Source: Chelatococcus reniformis (GTDB lineage Bacteria > Pseudomonadota > Alphaproteobacteria > Rhizobiales > Beijerinckiaceae). Taken from it: 56,872 nucleotides of DNA. A program made the translations under genes and the position numbers. Positions 16,879-25,923 of the stretch are shown one piece after another. The notes below the pieces were generated by a model. That model made no database searches. It was not told the DNA's origin and saw only the letters and a list, made by a program, of their open reading frames with translations. Positions within the stretch are counted from its first letter, which is position 1. Each line of letters opens with the position of its first letter. The stretch covers positions 10,885-67,756 of the forward strand of contig NZ_BMGG01000003.1 in NCBI RefSeq assembly GCF_014640075.1. Reading direction: 5' to 3'.

Positions 16879-18786
16879 ATGGCGACGAAGAACTGGGCCG
16901 GCGGCGGCGGAGACTGGAACGTGGCGGCGAACTGGCAGCCGGAGGGGGTTCCGGGTGCGGGCGATGATGTCGTCATCGACAGCGGCAATCCGATCGTGAG
17001 CGGCTCCGTGGGCACCGTCGCCTCGATCGCCATTGGCGCGGCGGGCGCACTGACGATCCAATCAGGCGGCCAGGTGAACCCCACCGGTCTGGTCAACGGC
17101 GGTCACATCGAGGCGAGCGGCGGCACTCTCCTTGTGAACGGCGGCGAATTCTCCAACACCGGCACGATCGATGTGGCGGCTGGCGCCACCCTCCAGTTCA
17201 GCAGCGTCGACCTGACGCTGGCGGATTTCGCCGGGGTGCAAAACGAGGGGACGATTGGCCTGGTCGCCGGCAGCGTGCTCGAGTTGGGCGGGGAAACCCT
17301 GGAGCTGGCCGCCTTCGGTCGGCTGGATAGCTCCAACAGTACCATCGCGCACGGCACCATCGTCGACGACGGTAGCGGTGCGTCGGCGTGGTCCGGAACG
17401 TTCCAGGGGATGACCTACCAGGGCGACCTGACCATCGGGGGCAACTTGACCGTCGTGGACGGCTTGACGGTGGTTGACGTGGACGGTCAGGCGCCCGGCA
17501 CCATCAATACCGGCGGCGGAGGCTATTTTGTTACCTTCCCCGGTCCGGAGACCATCGACAACGTCATTTTCAACACCGGAACCGCTCGAATGTACTTCTT
17601 TTCTGACAGCGTCGTCACATTCGGAGCCAATGCTGTTCTTAATGTTTCGGGCCTCACGAGCTTCTTTGGAAGTTTCGTCAACCAGGGGCAAGTCAACATC
17701 ACCCACGGTTTCGACGGCAGTAACGCCAACATCACCAACGAGGGCGCCATCACGGTCGGCTCTGCCGGTACCTTCAGCGACGCAGACTTCATCAACAACG
17801 GCACCTTCACGCTCGTGGCCGGCGGCAAAGCGAACCTGACCGGCCCCCTCACCGGCACGGGCACCATCGCGATCGAGGACGGCGCCGCCGTCACGCTGGG
17901 CACGGTCGCCGCCGAGCAGACCGTTGCCGTCATCGACGGCCGCCTCACGCTCACCAACAGTCAAGCCTTCGCGGCCACCATCGACGACTTCGACGATGTC
18001 GCCGATGTCATCACGCTGGCCAACGTGCAGTTCGACGCCGGCGACACGGTGTCCTTGCTCGCCGGCAACGTCCTGCAGATCACCCAGGTCGAGGACGGCA
18101 GCACCATCCGCTTGCAGCTCGATCCGGCCGGCAGCTATGGCGGGGTCGCCTACCAGCTGCTCGACGACGGGGACGGCGGCACCGACATCACGGTGACCTG
18201 CTTCTGCCGCGGCACCCGCATCGCCACGCCGGCGGGCGAGCAGCCAGTGGAGACGCTGACGGCGGGCGACATCGTGCTGACCGCGCAGGGCAAAACCCAC
18301 CCCGTGCTGTGGATCGGCCGGCAGACCGTCGCCACCGCCTGCGCCGACCCGCTGCGGACCCATCCCATCCGCATATCCGCCGGCGCCCTGGCCGAGGGCG
18401 TGCCTGTCCGTGACCTCCACGTCTCGCCCGATCATGCCCTGCTGGTGGAGGGCGTGCTGGTGCAGGCCGGCGCGCTGGTCAACGGCGCCACCATCACCCG
18501 CGGCGCAACGCCGGAAGCGCGTTTCACCTACTACCATATCGAGCTCGCCGACCACGCCCTGGTGCTGGCCGAGGGCGCCCCTGCCGAGACCTTCGTCGAC
18601 AACGTCACCCGTCGCCGCTTCGACAACTACGCGCAGTACGAGGCGCTGTTCGGCGAGAGTCGCGCCTACATGCCGGAACTCGAGCTGCCGCGCATCAAGT
18701 CGGTGCGGCAGCTGCCGCGGCCCGTTCGCGAGAGGCTGGCGGCGCGGGCCGAAGCACTCGGCCTCGCGAGCGCGGCAGCCGCTTAA
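16879..18786 (+). CDS. Surface-type repeat protein with C-terminal Hint domain (Hint_2)
   Basis: A 635-residue protein starting at ATG 16879 with GAGGGG upstream. Residues 1-430 are Gly/Thr/Asn/Val-rich repeats opening with NWAGGGGDWNVAANWQPEGVPG and continuing with GxLxxxGxxxN patterns, as in beta-helix passengers of adhesins and autotransporters. From about residue 440 a Hint (hedgehog/intein) domain follows: CFCRGTRIATPAGEQPVETL with the catalytic-type Cys, GDIVLTAQGKTHPVLWIGR, then VSPDHALLVEGVLVQAGALVNGATI and HIELADHALVLAEG. Hint_2 domains of alphaproteobacterial exoproteins are thought to self-process or ligate; no target is shown. There is no classical signal peptide, so type I or another secretion route is likely. 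Confidence 0.8.
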   Translation: MATKNWAGGGGDWNVAANWQPEGVPGAGDDVVIDSGNPIVSGSVGTVASIAIGAAGALTIQSGGQVNPTGLVNGGHIEASGGTLLVNGGEFSNTGTIDVAAGATLQFSSVDLTLADFAGVQNEGTIGLVAGSVLELGGETLELAAFGRLDSSNSTIAHGTIVDDGSGASAWSGTFQGMTYQGDLTIGGNLTVVDGLTVVDVDGQAPGTINTGGGGYFVTFPGPETIDNVIFNTGTARMYFFSDSVVTFGANAVLNVSGLTSFFGSFVNQGQVNITHGFDGSNANITNEGAITVGSAGTFSDADFINNGTFTLVAGGKANLTGPLTGTGTIAIEDGAAVTLGTVAAEQTVAVIDGRLTLTNSQAFAATIDDFDDVADVITLANVQFDAGDTVSLLAGNVLQITQVEDGSTIRLQLDPAGSYGGVAYQLLDDGDGGTDITVTCFCRGTRIATPAGEQPVETLTAGDIVLTAQGKTHPVLWIGRQTVATACADPLRTHPIRISAGALAEGVPVRDLHVSPDHALLVEGVLVQAGALVNGATITRGATPEARFTYYHIELADHALVLAEGAPAETFVDNVTRRRFDNYAQYEALFGESRAYMPELELPRIKSVRQLPRPVRERLAARAEALGLASAAAA

Positions 18787-18831
18787 AAAAGGCCGGTGAC
18801 GCTTGGAAGCGGCTTGGCTCTGCGCGAGCCG

Positions 18832-20187
18832 TCACGGACGCGCGTGCGCCTTCAGCCGCCGCGTGTACACAGCCCCCCAGCACAGACCAAGGCAGGCCGC
18901 CACCACCGAGCCGATGAGGACGCCGAGCTTGGCCGCGCCCAGCAGGTTCTCGTCGGCAAAGGCGAGCATGGCGACGAAGATCGACATGGTGAAGCCGATG
19001 CCGGCGAGCAGGCCGACGAGGCAGATCCCGGCCCATGATGCGCCCGGCGGCAGCCGGCCCCATCCCATGCGCACCATGAGCCACGTGGCGCTGATCACAC
19101 CGATGGGCTTGCCGGCGATGAGGGCGAGCGCGATGCCGATCGTCACCAGGTGCGCGCCCCCGGCCGTCAGGTCGATGCCGCCGAGACTGACACCAGCGTT
19201 GGCCAGTGCGAACAGGGGCATTACGCCATAGGCGACCCAGGGATGCAGAGCCATCTGCACCCGCACCACCGGCGGCAACAGTTCGCGGTTGGCCAGCCGG
19301 AGCTGCCGCAGGGGTTTCGCCACCTCGTGCGGGTCCTTGCTCACCTCGCCGCTGCGCAGCTCCGTCGCGACGCGGGACACCACGTCCACGGGGTGCTCGC
19401 GCATCGCGGTGGCGACGACAGGCGTCATCAGCCCGAGCACGACGCCGGCGAGCGTGGGGTGAGCGCCGGTCATCCAAAGACCGGCCCAGATGACCGCGCC
19501 CGGAAGCACGTAGGCATAGGCCGAGCCGATGCCGGCGCGCTGGAGCGCGAGGATCATCAGGATGCCCGCGCCGGCGATCCCGAAGCCCCCGTAGGAAAGC
19601 CCGCCGGAATAGACGAATGCGATGACGAGGACGGCGATGACGTCGTCGATGATCGCCAGGGCCAGCAGAAAAACGCGAATGTTGACCGGGATCGACCGGC
19701 CGAGCAGGGCCAGCACGCCGACGGCGAAGGCGATGTCGGTCGCCGTGGGGATGGCCCAGCCGGGAAGCCGAGCCGGGGCGCCGTTGAAGCCGACATAGAT
19801 CAGCGCGGGGACGATGACCCCGCCCAGGGCGGCCGCGATCGGCAGGCTCGCCTGCTGGAGATTGCTCAGCGCTCCCTCGTGGATCTCACGCCGGATCTCC
19901 ATGCCGACCAGCAGAAAGAAGACGGTCATCAGGCCGTCGTTGATCCAGAAGTGCAAGGATTGGGAGAATGCGAAATCGCCGATGCCGATCAAAACCGGCA
20001 GGTGCCAAAGTGCATGATAGCCGTAAGCTAAGGGCGAATTCGCCCAGATCAGGGCCGCCGCCGCCGCGATCAGCAGCGTGATGCCGCTGACGGATTCGAT
20101 ATGCAGGAAGCGCTCCAGCGTAGCGAAGGCCCGCTGTGCCAGTTGCTGCGTCCGTGGGAGGTCAGTCCGAAGGGGCCGTCGGTGCAT
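18832..20187 (-). CDS. nhaA: Na+/H+ antiporter NhaA
   Basis: A 451-residue inner-membrane protein with about twelve hydrophobic segments. NhaA hallmarks are present: [20 protein letters not shown] near the N-terminus, [21 protein letters not shown], the [17 protein letters not shown] helix, and [16 protein letters not shown], where the Asp pair corresponds to the ion-binding Asp163/164 of the E. coli protein. It exports sodium in exchange for protons and supports pH and salt homeostasis. It lies convergent to the Hint gene with only 45 bases between the stops. A GGAG motif 13 bases before the ATG may serve as ribosome binding site. Confidence 0.93.
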   Translation of the reverse strand: MHRRPLRTDLPRTQQLAQRAFATLERFLHIESVSGITLLIAAAAALIWANSPLAYGYHALWHLPVLIGIGDFAFSQSLHFWINDGLMTVFFLLVGMEIRREIHEGALSNLQQASLPIAAALGGVIVPALIYVGFNGAPARLPGWAIPTATDIAFAVGVLALLGRSIPVNIRVFLLALAIIDDVIAVLVIAFVYSGGLSYGGFGIAGAGILMILALQRAGIGSAYAYVLPGAVIWAGLWMTGAHPTLAGVVLGLMTPVVATAMREHPVDVVSRVATELRSGEVSKDPHEVAKPLRQLRLANRELLPPVVRVQMALHPWVAYGVMPLFALANAGVSLGGIDLTAGGAHLVTIGIALALIAGKPIGVISATWLMVRMGWGRLPPGASWAGICLVGLLAGIGFTMSIFVAMLAFADENLLGAAKLGVLIGSVVAACLGLCWGAVYTRRLKAHARP

Positions 20188-20422
20188 GATGAGCGCGCTC
20201 CGCGCGGCGGCCCGACCAACGCCTGAACCTGCTCTCCTCGTGATGAGGGAAAAGCACCCGGGGCCTGTATGCCATCGCTAGCCGAGGCGTTCAACCTTCC
20301 CCGCCCGTGACGCCGAGGGCCGTTCGGCCGAAAAGCGCTCTCGTCACTCGGCATTATTAGCGGAAGCGCAAAGAAGCGGGCGGCGGAGAATGGCCCAAGC
20401 CCAGCCCTGCCACCGGCCGGAT
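20188..20422. other. Intergenic region upstream of nhaA
   Basis: I see no gene here. It separates nhaA from the receiver protein on the same strand and should hold the nhaA promoter, but I could not pick out an unambiguous -35/-10 pair. Confidence 0.35.
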
Positions 20423-20794
20423 CTAGCACTCCGCTCGCGCCCGTTGCGCAGTCTGAGTAATCCTGTTGATCAGCCAGGGTTTGGGCAGGAACTCGGCCTT
20501 GGGCGGCAGACGTCCGAGATCGTCGTGCCAGCCGGACGTGATGATGATGTGGACCCAGGGGCAATGCTCCGCCACGTAATGTGCCAGCTCCACCCCATTC
20601 AGCGTGCCGGGCATGCGCACGTCAGTCACCACGAGGCAGACCTCGTCCGCGCGGCTGCTATTGGACAGATAGTCCAGGGCGCCGTCGGCGTTTCCACATT
20701 CGATCACCTCCAGGCCGGCTTCCAGTACAGCCTCGGCCGCTAGCATCCTGATCATCGCTTCGTCGTCCACGACGAGAGCCTTATTACGCAACAT
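20423..20794 (-). CDS. Single-domain response regulator
   Basis: A 123-residue stand-alone receiver domain. The acidic pocket is D10/D11 (LVVDDEAMIR), the phosphorylated Asp is D58 (LVVTDVRMPG), Thr86/Ser87 supply the switch hydroxyl (IIITSGW), and Lys105 sits in FLPKPW. All catalytic positions are present and there is no output domain, so it likely acts by protein contact, as CheY or phosphorelay shuttles do. No histidine kinase is adjacent; its partner must be elsewhere. Small receivers of this sequence type in Rhizobiales often relate to light or general stress signalling, but nothing here shows that. Confidence 0.88.
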   Translation of the reverse strand: MLRNKALVVDDEAMIRMLAAEAVLEAGLEVIECGNADGALDYLSNSSRADEVCLVVTDVRMPGTLNGVELAHYVAEHCPWVHIIITSGWHDDLGRLPPKAEFLPKPWLINRITQTAQRARAEC

Positions 20795-20975
20795 GGTCTA
20801 GAAACCCCTGCAGGTGCGGAAAAGGTCGGGCGTTGCCGCAACCGGTATGGGCCTGTCGAAAGCGCGCCCTTGGCAGGGGGGACCCGCTCAGGGTGTCGAG
20901 GGCAGCGGACCTCACGAAAGGGAAGACTTGTTTCCGGTCGCGATGGCTCGTGCTTGTGTCCTGCCCTGGGCCCGA

Positions 20976-21281
20976 TCAACGGTGGGCGTGATGCTCGGCG
21001 TTACGTTTGCGCGTGGCGGCAGCTTTCTTCGCCGATGCGGAACGATCGGCTGCGGAACGGTGCGCTGAGGCCTCGCCACCGCGGTGCGCCGCCGGGTGGC
21101 CCGTATGCTTGCCGCGGCCTGATCCCGATTTCTTGCCGCCCCCGTCATCCTTGTTCACGGTGGCCCAGGCACGGCGTTCCGCCTCCTTATCCGGCACGCC
21201 GTGATCCTCGTAGCTCTCGGCGATATGCTCGGCCTTGCGCTCCTGCTTGTCGGTATACTTGGACTTGTCACCTCTCGGCAT
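20976..21281 (-). CDS. Small basic Lys/Arg/His-rich protein
   Basis: A 101-residue protein starting at ATG 21281, chosen because GGAGGAGG lies just upstream; longer starts lack this. Residues 1-45 (MPRGDKSKYTDKQERKAEHI, then SYEDHGVPDKEAERRAWATVNK) match a widespread family often loosely annotated as plasmid stabilisation protein. The tail is a Lys/Ala/His/Ser-rich, disordered, histone-like sequence (SAKKAAATRKRN). It could bind nucleic acid. True function is unknown, and no toxin or antitoxin partner is next to it. Confidence 0.72.
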   Translation of the reverse strand: MPRGDKSKYTDKQERKAEHIAESYEDHGVPDKEAERRAWATVNKDDGGGKKSGSGRGKHTGHPAAHRGGEASAHRSAADRSASAKKAAATRKRNAEHHAHR

Positions 21282-21928
21282 CGAAGCCTCCTCCGTCCTG
21301 ATCTCGTGTTCAGGAACGGCTCGGCCGCTGGCGGAGTTCCGCTGCGATACGCAGATCCGCCTTAGGTCATTTGTCCGCCGCCTGGCGCGGGCATAAACAT
21401 GGCGGAGCCTGACCGCATGGCGCTGGGGGTCAGACGATGGCAACGCGGGCCGACGCGGTCAGCGACGATTGGAAAACCAGCTGAACTGGCCCGAGGGCGC
21501 CGTGCCTTACCCGGGAGCCGACGGCCACAGCGGGTGGCGGTCGCTCCGCTGACCAAGGCGCGGCCTGCACCAGCGCGCTTGCCACCAGCAGGGTGTGATC
21601 GGATGAGATGAGCAGCGGTTCTGCCTGCGGCGGCGCTGCTGCCGCCGCGTCATGCGGTCGTGACATTCCCGAGGCAGAGTGTAGGCCTTCGCGCAAGACC
21701 CCGCGCGTGCCGGGTCACCGGCGTGACTTCCAGACTTCCCCCGTCCGCGCAAGCGGGCGGGGGATTTTGCGTCCTGGTGGTGAGTGGGGTGGCCCTTGTT
21801 GTACGCCGCCCGCCTTCGCCGGCTGATCGCCTGCTGCGGACAAGCGCGGGGGGCGTCTTCAGATCGTCCTTCGATAATCTTGGCGGACTAAGCGTCGACG
21901 GGCGTCGCCGCCCCGGTCATCGTCGATG
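21282..21928. other. Mostly non-coding region holding a Hint-domain fragment
   Basis: Between the small basic protein gene and the FkbM gene no intact gene is supported. The only recognisable content is a frameshifted Hint fragment on the minus strand at 21535-21618, listed separately. Confidence 0.45.
21535..21618 (-). pseudogene. Frameshifted fragment of a Hint_2-domain gene
   Basis: On the minus strand the sequence reads LLISSDHTLLVASALVQA, then after a one-base deletion LVSGATATR in the next frame. This lines up with VSPDHALLVEGVLVQAGALVNGATITR of the intact Hint protein 3 kb away. At base level CAGGCCGCGCCTTGGTCAGC aligns with the intact gene's CAGGCCGGCGCGCTGGTCAAC apart from one missing G and a few substitutions. 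No N-terminal or upstream Hint sequence was found nearby, so only this scrap survives. It is divergent enough to be an old paralogue rather than a recent duplication. Confidence 0.72.
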
Positions 21929-22573
21929 TCAGCTGTCCAGCTCTCGCAGCATGAAGGCGTCGTGCCCCGTGTGGGCGATCAGCTTGTAGCCTTTGTCGAC
22001 GAGATACTTGATATGCGCCAGCCCCGGCGCCTTTCCCACGTCCGCGATGCACTCGAGCACCACGAGCTTGGGGGCATGCCGGTCGAAATCGAGCGAGCGT
22101 AACACGTTCAGCTCATGGCCTTCGGTATCGATGGACATGAAATCGATCGGCCTGTCGTGGAGAGGGCTATCGGCGATGACGGACGACAACGGGCGCGAGC
22201 GGACCGTGACTTCCTTGACAAAGTGCTCGGCCATGCGCCGCTTGCGGTTCGGATCGAAGCAGTTGAGCTGCGGATTGCGGAATATATAGAACGGCAGCTC
22301 GGCTTCTTGATCGCTGATGGCAACGGCATCGAAGTGATCTCGAGGCCGCTTCTCCGCGAATTCGTCTGCGGTGTCCGGATTTGCGTCGATGCAAATCCCG
22401 TCCCACCCTCGCTGATAGAAGTAGTATGTATTCGAAACACGAACCGGATAACAGGCGCCGACGTCGACGTAAGTACCTTTATAGTCTTTATCGTGAGGAA
22501 TTCGGCGGTGCTTCCTAAGCAGATACTCGGTCAAAACATCCTGGCCGGTCTGCGCATAGGACACGCGCTGCAT
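21929..22573 (-). CDS. FkbM-family methyltransferase
   Basis: A 214-residue SAM-dependent methyltransferase starting at ATG 22573 behind a strong GGAGAGGAGGTG ribosome binding site. The SAM-binding glycine loop is represented by GTYVDVGACYPVRVSNTYYF, and GWDGICIDANPD supplies the acidic ribose-binding position. FkbM hallmarks follow: a VRSRPLSSVI segment and DFMSIDTEGHELNVLRSLDF. Family members usually O-methylate sugars of glycans or natural products. It stands alone with no glycosyltransferase beside it, so its acceptor is unknown. An AT-richer N-terminal half hints at transfer. Confidence 0.87.
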   Translation of the reverse strand: MQRVSYAQTGQDVLTEYLLRKHRRIPHDKDYKGTYVDVGACYPVRVSNTYYFYQRGWDGICIDANPDTADEFAEKRPRDHFDAVAISDQEAELPFYIFRNPQLNCFDPNRKRRMAEHFVKEVTVRSRPLSSVIADSPLHDRPIDFMSIDTEGHELNVLRSLDFDRHAPKLVVLECIADVGKAPGLAHIKYLVDKGYKLIAHTGHDAFMLRELDS

Positions 22574-22755
22574 TCTACACCTCCTCTCCGCAATCTCCGC
22601 TGCTGGCGTTGCAACGCTAACGTATTGATCATAGGCAACGCAACCATTTGTTGGCTACGCAATGCCGATTATCGCAGAGCTCATGCTTGATGGTTCGGCG
22701 CCTTGGCGGAGAGGAGTTGCGATCCCGCCGAATGAACTCGCTCGCACGGGAAGGC

Positions 22756-22866
22756 CTAGCCCAGAAGGCGCTGCCAGATGGCAACGTAAAGAAATAGCGT
22801 GGCACCCGCGAGCGCCACGATCAGCGCGATCTCTCCCAAGCGGTCCGGCACGCCGCGCCCTCCCAT
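22756..22866 (-). CDS. Putative 36-residue single-pass membrane peptide
   Basis: From ATG 22866 the peptide reads MGGRGVPDRLGEIALIVALA then a hydrophobic run to WQRLLG, one clear transmembrane helix with a charged N-terminal stub. Tiny membrane proteins of this build are common and often missed. The frame stays open upstream to 22995 but that part is basic and low in complexity. No good ribosome binding site was seen, so this is tentative. Confidence 0.35.
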   Translation of the reverse strand: MGGRGVPDRLGEIALIVALAGATLFLYVAIWQRLLG

Positions 22867-23228
22867 CACGGAGACGTGATAGCGCGCTGCAGCACGTCCT
22901 CGCAATACGCCGAAAGTCGCGCCACCAGCACGCCGGCCGACGGACTGAGATGACGTCTGGCTGGTGAAGGCGTGGCGCCTGATCGGTGGTCGCACACCGG
23001 AATTCGGGGTCTTGGATCCGCTGCGCGCGCGCAGCTACGATGTGGCGACCGCAGCTGCGCGCCGCAACGGTCTATTGTGCATCGCAGCATTATCGTTAAA
23101 CTGGCGCCCTGGAGTTCAAGCCGGCCGCCGCCATTGCGAGCGCATCATCGAGTTCGCCCGCAGGGCCGGGCCTCTCGCTGGGCGAGGTGGCGAGCCGGCC
23201 GACACACCGGCGCGCAATAGGAGCAGCA

Positions 23229-23450
23229 ATGAGCGACAAGGCAGCCGAGTTCGTGGAGACTTGGATCTCCAACAACGTCCACACGCTGTTTCGCGACCCG
23301 GCGCCCGCCGAAACGGACGCGCAGCGCCTCGTGTCCGCCTGCCTCGCCGAGGCTGAGGCGGACGGGCTGTCCAGGACGACGATCGAGGCAACGTTCGGCG
23401 ACCTCACCACGCGCATGTCGGGAGCTCTGGAGCTGGTCCGCGCTTGCTAG
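23229..23450 (+). CDS. Small DUF768-like protein
   Basis: A 73-residue protein from ATG 23229, with AGGAG seven bases upstream deciding the start over an in-frame ATG at 23187. The sequence MSDKAAEFVETWISNNV, then a variable loop, DAQRLVSACLAEAEADGLS and IEATFGDLTTRMSGAL fits the pattern of DUF768 proteins of Mesorhizobium and relatives: an xxFxxxWIxxNV start, a CLAxAxxxG helix and an acidic close. These are small helical proteins of unknown role. No operon partner is visible. Confidence 0.6.
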   Translation: MSDKAAEFVETWISNNVHTLFRDPAPAETDAQRLVSACLAEAEADGLSRTTIEATFGDLTTRMSGALELVRAC

Positions 23451-23823
23451 AACGCGTTCCCATCGGATGAAAACAGCCCGATCGGCGAGTTACTCGAATG
23501 GGACGCCAGGAGCGTGTCTCACCGCGCGGGTCAGCCGCCCCCGGGCGGCTTTGCCGTCGTATGTTCAGCCGGCGGCGCCAACTCGGCCTGCCGAGGTCCG
23601 GGCCGCCGGCACCGGCCCCTGGCGGAGCCGCCCCTTTGCCAGGCGATCAGTTGCCAGACAAGCGCGCCGCAGGCGCACGATGCTTCTGGACCGGCGCGCG
23701 CTCGCCTAGCGCTGGCACAACGCCGGCTCGGGATGGGTCTTGTCGCTCAGGCCTTAGCGCCAGGCCCATCGCCTCGCACTCTCCGACCTCACGCCGCGCA
23801 CGCGGATAAGGGATGCGCCGGCG
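23451..23823. other. Intergenic stretch with no supported gene
   Basis: Between the DUF768-like gene and the convergent DUF983 gene I see only GC-rich open frames with no motif and no ribosome binding site on either strand. Confidence 0.4.
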
Positions 23824-24237
23824 TTATTCGGCGGCCGTCGCCTTGAGCGCCGGCGCGGCCAGACGTCCCTCCTCGGCCTTGTAGAAAAACTGACTCGCGA
23901 CCAGCCAGCCTTTCAACGGCCGCAGCGGCGGGATGCAGGTGATCAGCAGGACAGGCAGGCTGGTCACCAGATGCACCCACAGCGTCGGCTCGAATTGCGT
24001 CTCGACCCAGAGCGCGAAGACGACCGAAGGGATACATGCGAACATCATGACGAAGAAGGCGGGGCCGTCGGCTGGATCCGCAAACCGGTAGTCAAGGCCG
24101 CAGACGTCGCATGTGTCGCGCAGGTTCAGGAAGCCATGGAACAGGCGGCCTTCTCCGCAGCGCGGACAGCGCCCGCGCAAGCCCGTCTGGAGCGGGGACA
24201 GCACCGGCCAATCGGCCTGGAAAGCGGACTTTGCCAT
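23824..24237 (-). CDS. DUF983 membrane protein with zinc-ribbon
   Basis: A 137-residue protein starting at ATG 24237, with AGGAGG eleven bases upstream. Two CxxC pairs, CPRCGEGRLFHGFL and CDVCGLDY, form a zinc ribbon; two membrane helices follow (FFVMMFACIPSVVFALWV and VTSLPVLLITCIPPL). This is the DUF983 family, sometimes placed near cytochrome oxidase biogenesis genes, although no such gene is adjacent. A longer start at ATG 24300 is possible; its extra 21 residues arise from a 13-base direct repeat (CTTTCCAGGAGGC twice). A 45-base palindromic region lies just upstream. Confidence 0.82.
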   Translation of the reverse strand: MAKSAFQADWPVLSPLQTGLRGRCPRCGEGRLFHGFLNLRDTCDVCGLDYRFADPADGPAFFVMMFACIPSVVFALWVETQFEPTLWVHLVTSLPVLLITCIPPLRPLKGWLVASQFFYKAEEGRLAAPALKATAAE

Positions 24238-24336
24238 CTGCGTCGATGCCTCCTGGAAAGGGTTGGCCTCCTGGAAAGGACTGCCTGGGGCAGGATCCAT
24301 TCAAGTACCCACATTGAGCCAAGTAGTATGCATAAA

Positions 24337-24381
24337 TGACTGCATCAATGTGTGACACTGTCGCACGAATCAATGCAGTCA
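24337..24381. promoter_or_regulatory. Nested palindrome upstream of the DUF983 gene
   Basis: Outer arms TGACTGCAT (24337-24345) and ATGCAGTCA (24373-24381) are perfect 9-bp inverted repeats. Inside lies GTGTGACA-C-TGTCGCAC (24350-24366), an 8-bp inverted repeat with one mismatch, its centre offset one base from the outer pair. There is no U-run, so a terminator is unlikely. An operator for a dimeric regulator, 100 bases before the DUF983 start, fits best. The regulator is unknown. Confidence 0.45.
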
Positions 24382-24814
24382 CTTATCCCCGAGGTTGCCC
24401 GCCTCGCCCGACCGCGACAGCGAACGGCCGCAAATGGCTACTCGCGCAAAAGCCGCCAACCGGATGGGGAGAACGCGGCGCTTCGAAGGAAAGAGGCACC
24501 ACCCGCCGCGCCCGGCAGCCGACGGAGCGGGTCCCGATTCCTCCGGGCAACTGAGAGGTACAGGCCCTGTTGCGGCGATCGCGGTGGCGGCGGCGACTGT
24601 ACCGACAACGGTTCGCGAGCCAGAACGGGTTCAGGCGGAGGCAGCGGCACCATCCGCGGCGATGGCCTCTATATGACGGCACTGATGCGCGGGGGAACCA
24701 TGAGATCGATGGCGACGGGCCGTCGGCCCGCTCCGGCTTCCGCGCAGAGCCATCGCCTCTTGGCAATCGGCCTTGGCCGTTGAGGGCCGCAGTTAGCCGG
24801 GCTCGCCGCGGCCG
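24382..24814. other. Intergenic stretch without a supported gene
   Basis: No motif-bearing frame was found on either strand. Short Gly/Arg-rich frames here look like GC-driven artefacts. The stretch separates the DUF983 promoter region from the end of the LuxR-type gene. Confidence 0.35.
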
Positions 24815-25543
24815 CTATACCGGCGCACCGGCGAGACCACCGTCCGTCTCGCGTATCCGGATGGCAACCTCAGTGCGGTTCCTGGCATTCAGTTTCCGCA
24901 TGATGTGCTTCACATGCACCTTGACCGTGCCCTCGGACATGGCGAGTTCATGGGCAATCATCTTGTTCGAGAGCCCCATGCTCATCGCCTTGGCCACTTC
25001 GAGCTGCCGCGGCGAGAGGAGCAGGGAGGCCTCGGAGACGGCCGGGGCGTGCCCATTGCTCGCTGGCGCCCCCATGAGCGTGCTTGCGGGAATGAAGGTG
25101 CCTCCCGAACGCACGAGTTCCAGCACCTTGGAGGCAACCGCAAGCCCCATGCTGCCCGTCGGCAGGAAGGCGCGCGCGCCGCCGGCGATGACCTGCGCGA
25201 TCAGTCCGGGATCCTCGCAATCGGACATGACGGCGACAGGCGGAGACCCCGGCCGCTCCACCACCTGCCGCAACCGGTCATCGAAAACCGCATCCGGCGC
25301 CGCCGGCCGCGCCGACGTCCACAGGATCAGCAGCGAGGTCCGCGCCGCATCAGTGCTCCCGGCCCAATCGGCCACGCTCTCGAACGCCACGAACTCGCGC
25401 TCCGGCTCATTCGCCCGGAGCGAGGCGAGAACACACTCGCGAAAAAAGGTCCGATCCTCGATCAGTGCCGTGCAGCTTGCCGAGCCGTTGGAGCCACGCG
25501 CCAAGCCGAGCGCCGAGAGGCGCGCTCTAAATGAAGTGGCCAT
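24815..25543 (-). CDS. LuxR-type regulator with a degenerate receiver domain
   Basis: A 242-residue protein. The C-terminal 65 residues are a clear LuxR/NarL helix-turn-helix: LLLSPRQLEVAKAMSMGLSN, then KMIAHELAMSEGTVKVHVKHIMRKL and NRTEVAIRI. The N-terminal part has the receiver layout (ALIEDRTFFRECVLASL, SLLILWTSARP, VAVMSD, IAGGARAFLPTGS), but the position after LLIL that should be the phosphorylated Asp is Trp75, the acidic pair is reduced to ED, and the FLPK lysine is Thr. It is therefore unlikely to be phosphorylated in the usual way. No kinase is adjacent. Such regulators often control exopolysaccharide or biofilm genes, but no target is evident. Confidence 0.8.
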   Translation of the reverse strand: MATSFRARLSALGLARGSNGSASCTALIEDRTFFRECVLASLRANEPEREFVAFESVADWAGSTDAARTSLLILWTSARPAAPDAVFDDRLRQVVERPGSPPVAVMSDCEDPGLIAQVIAGGARAFLPTGSMGLAVASKVLELVRSGGTFIPASTLMGAPASNGHAPAVSEASLLLSPRQLEVAKAMSMGLSNKMIAHELAMSEGTVKVHVKHIMRKLNARNRTEVAIRIRETDGGLAGAPV

Positions 25544-25923
25544 TCAGCAACACTCGGCACGATCGAGAAATCAACCCATGGTATCCTCTAGTTGGAAGAA
25601 CCCACTCTTCAAAATCAAATTTTCCGTTACGCGATTCACGCCCCATCCCTGCGGCAGGAAGCAACCCCCGCAGTACAGCCACAACACGCAAGCGTCACTG
25701 GTAAGGCGACGGACCTAGTTTGGCACGCGATATTTTGCCACGCATTTAGTCGCAATTCGGCGGCTTTGCCGGCGAAGGCCCAGCGCAAGCGCACTGCGGC
25801 TGGTATCCCGGCTCGCCGGGACCGCTCGTCTCACTCCGATGAGAGGTCGCGTCGATGGCGGGACCGAGAGCCCATGCGGCGGCTTCGGCTTCGGCTTCGG
25901 CAGGCTCCGATCGGTCAGCGCTC
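25544..25923. other. Intergenic region, AT-richer at its left end
   Basis: No gene is supported. Bases 25560-25640 are AT-richer (CAAATTTTCCGTTACG) and probably hold the promoter of the LuxR-type gene. Bases 25881-25898 are three copies of GGCTTC. The rest has no recognisable content. Confidence 0.35.

Noticed and set aside
17062-18555. 497-codon minus-strand frame opposite the Hint protein gene
   Set aside because: The plus strand has a ribosome binding site and Hint motifs; the antisense frame is GC-driven.
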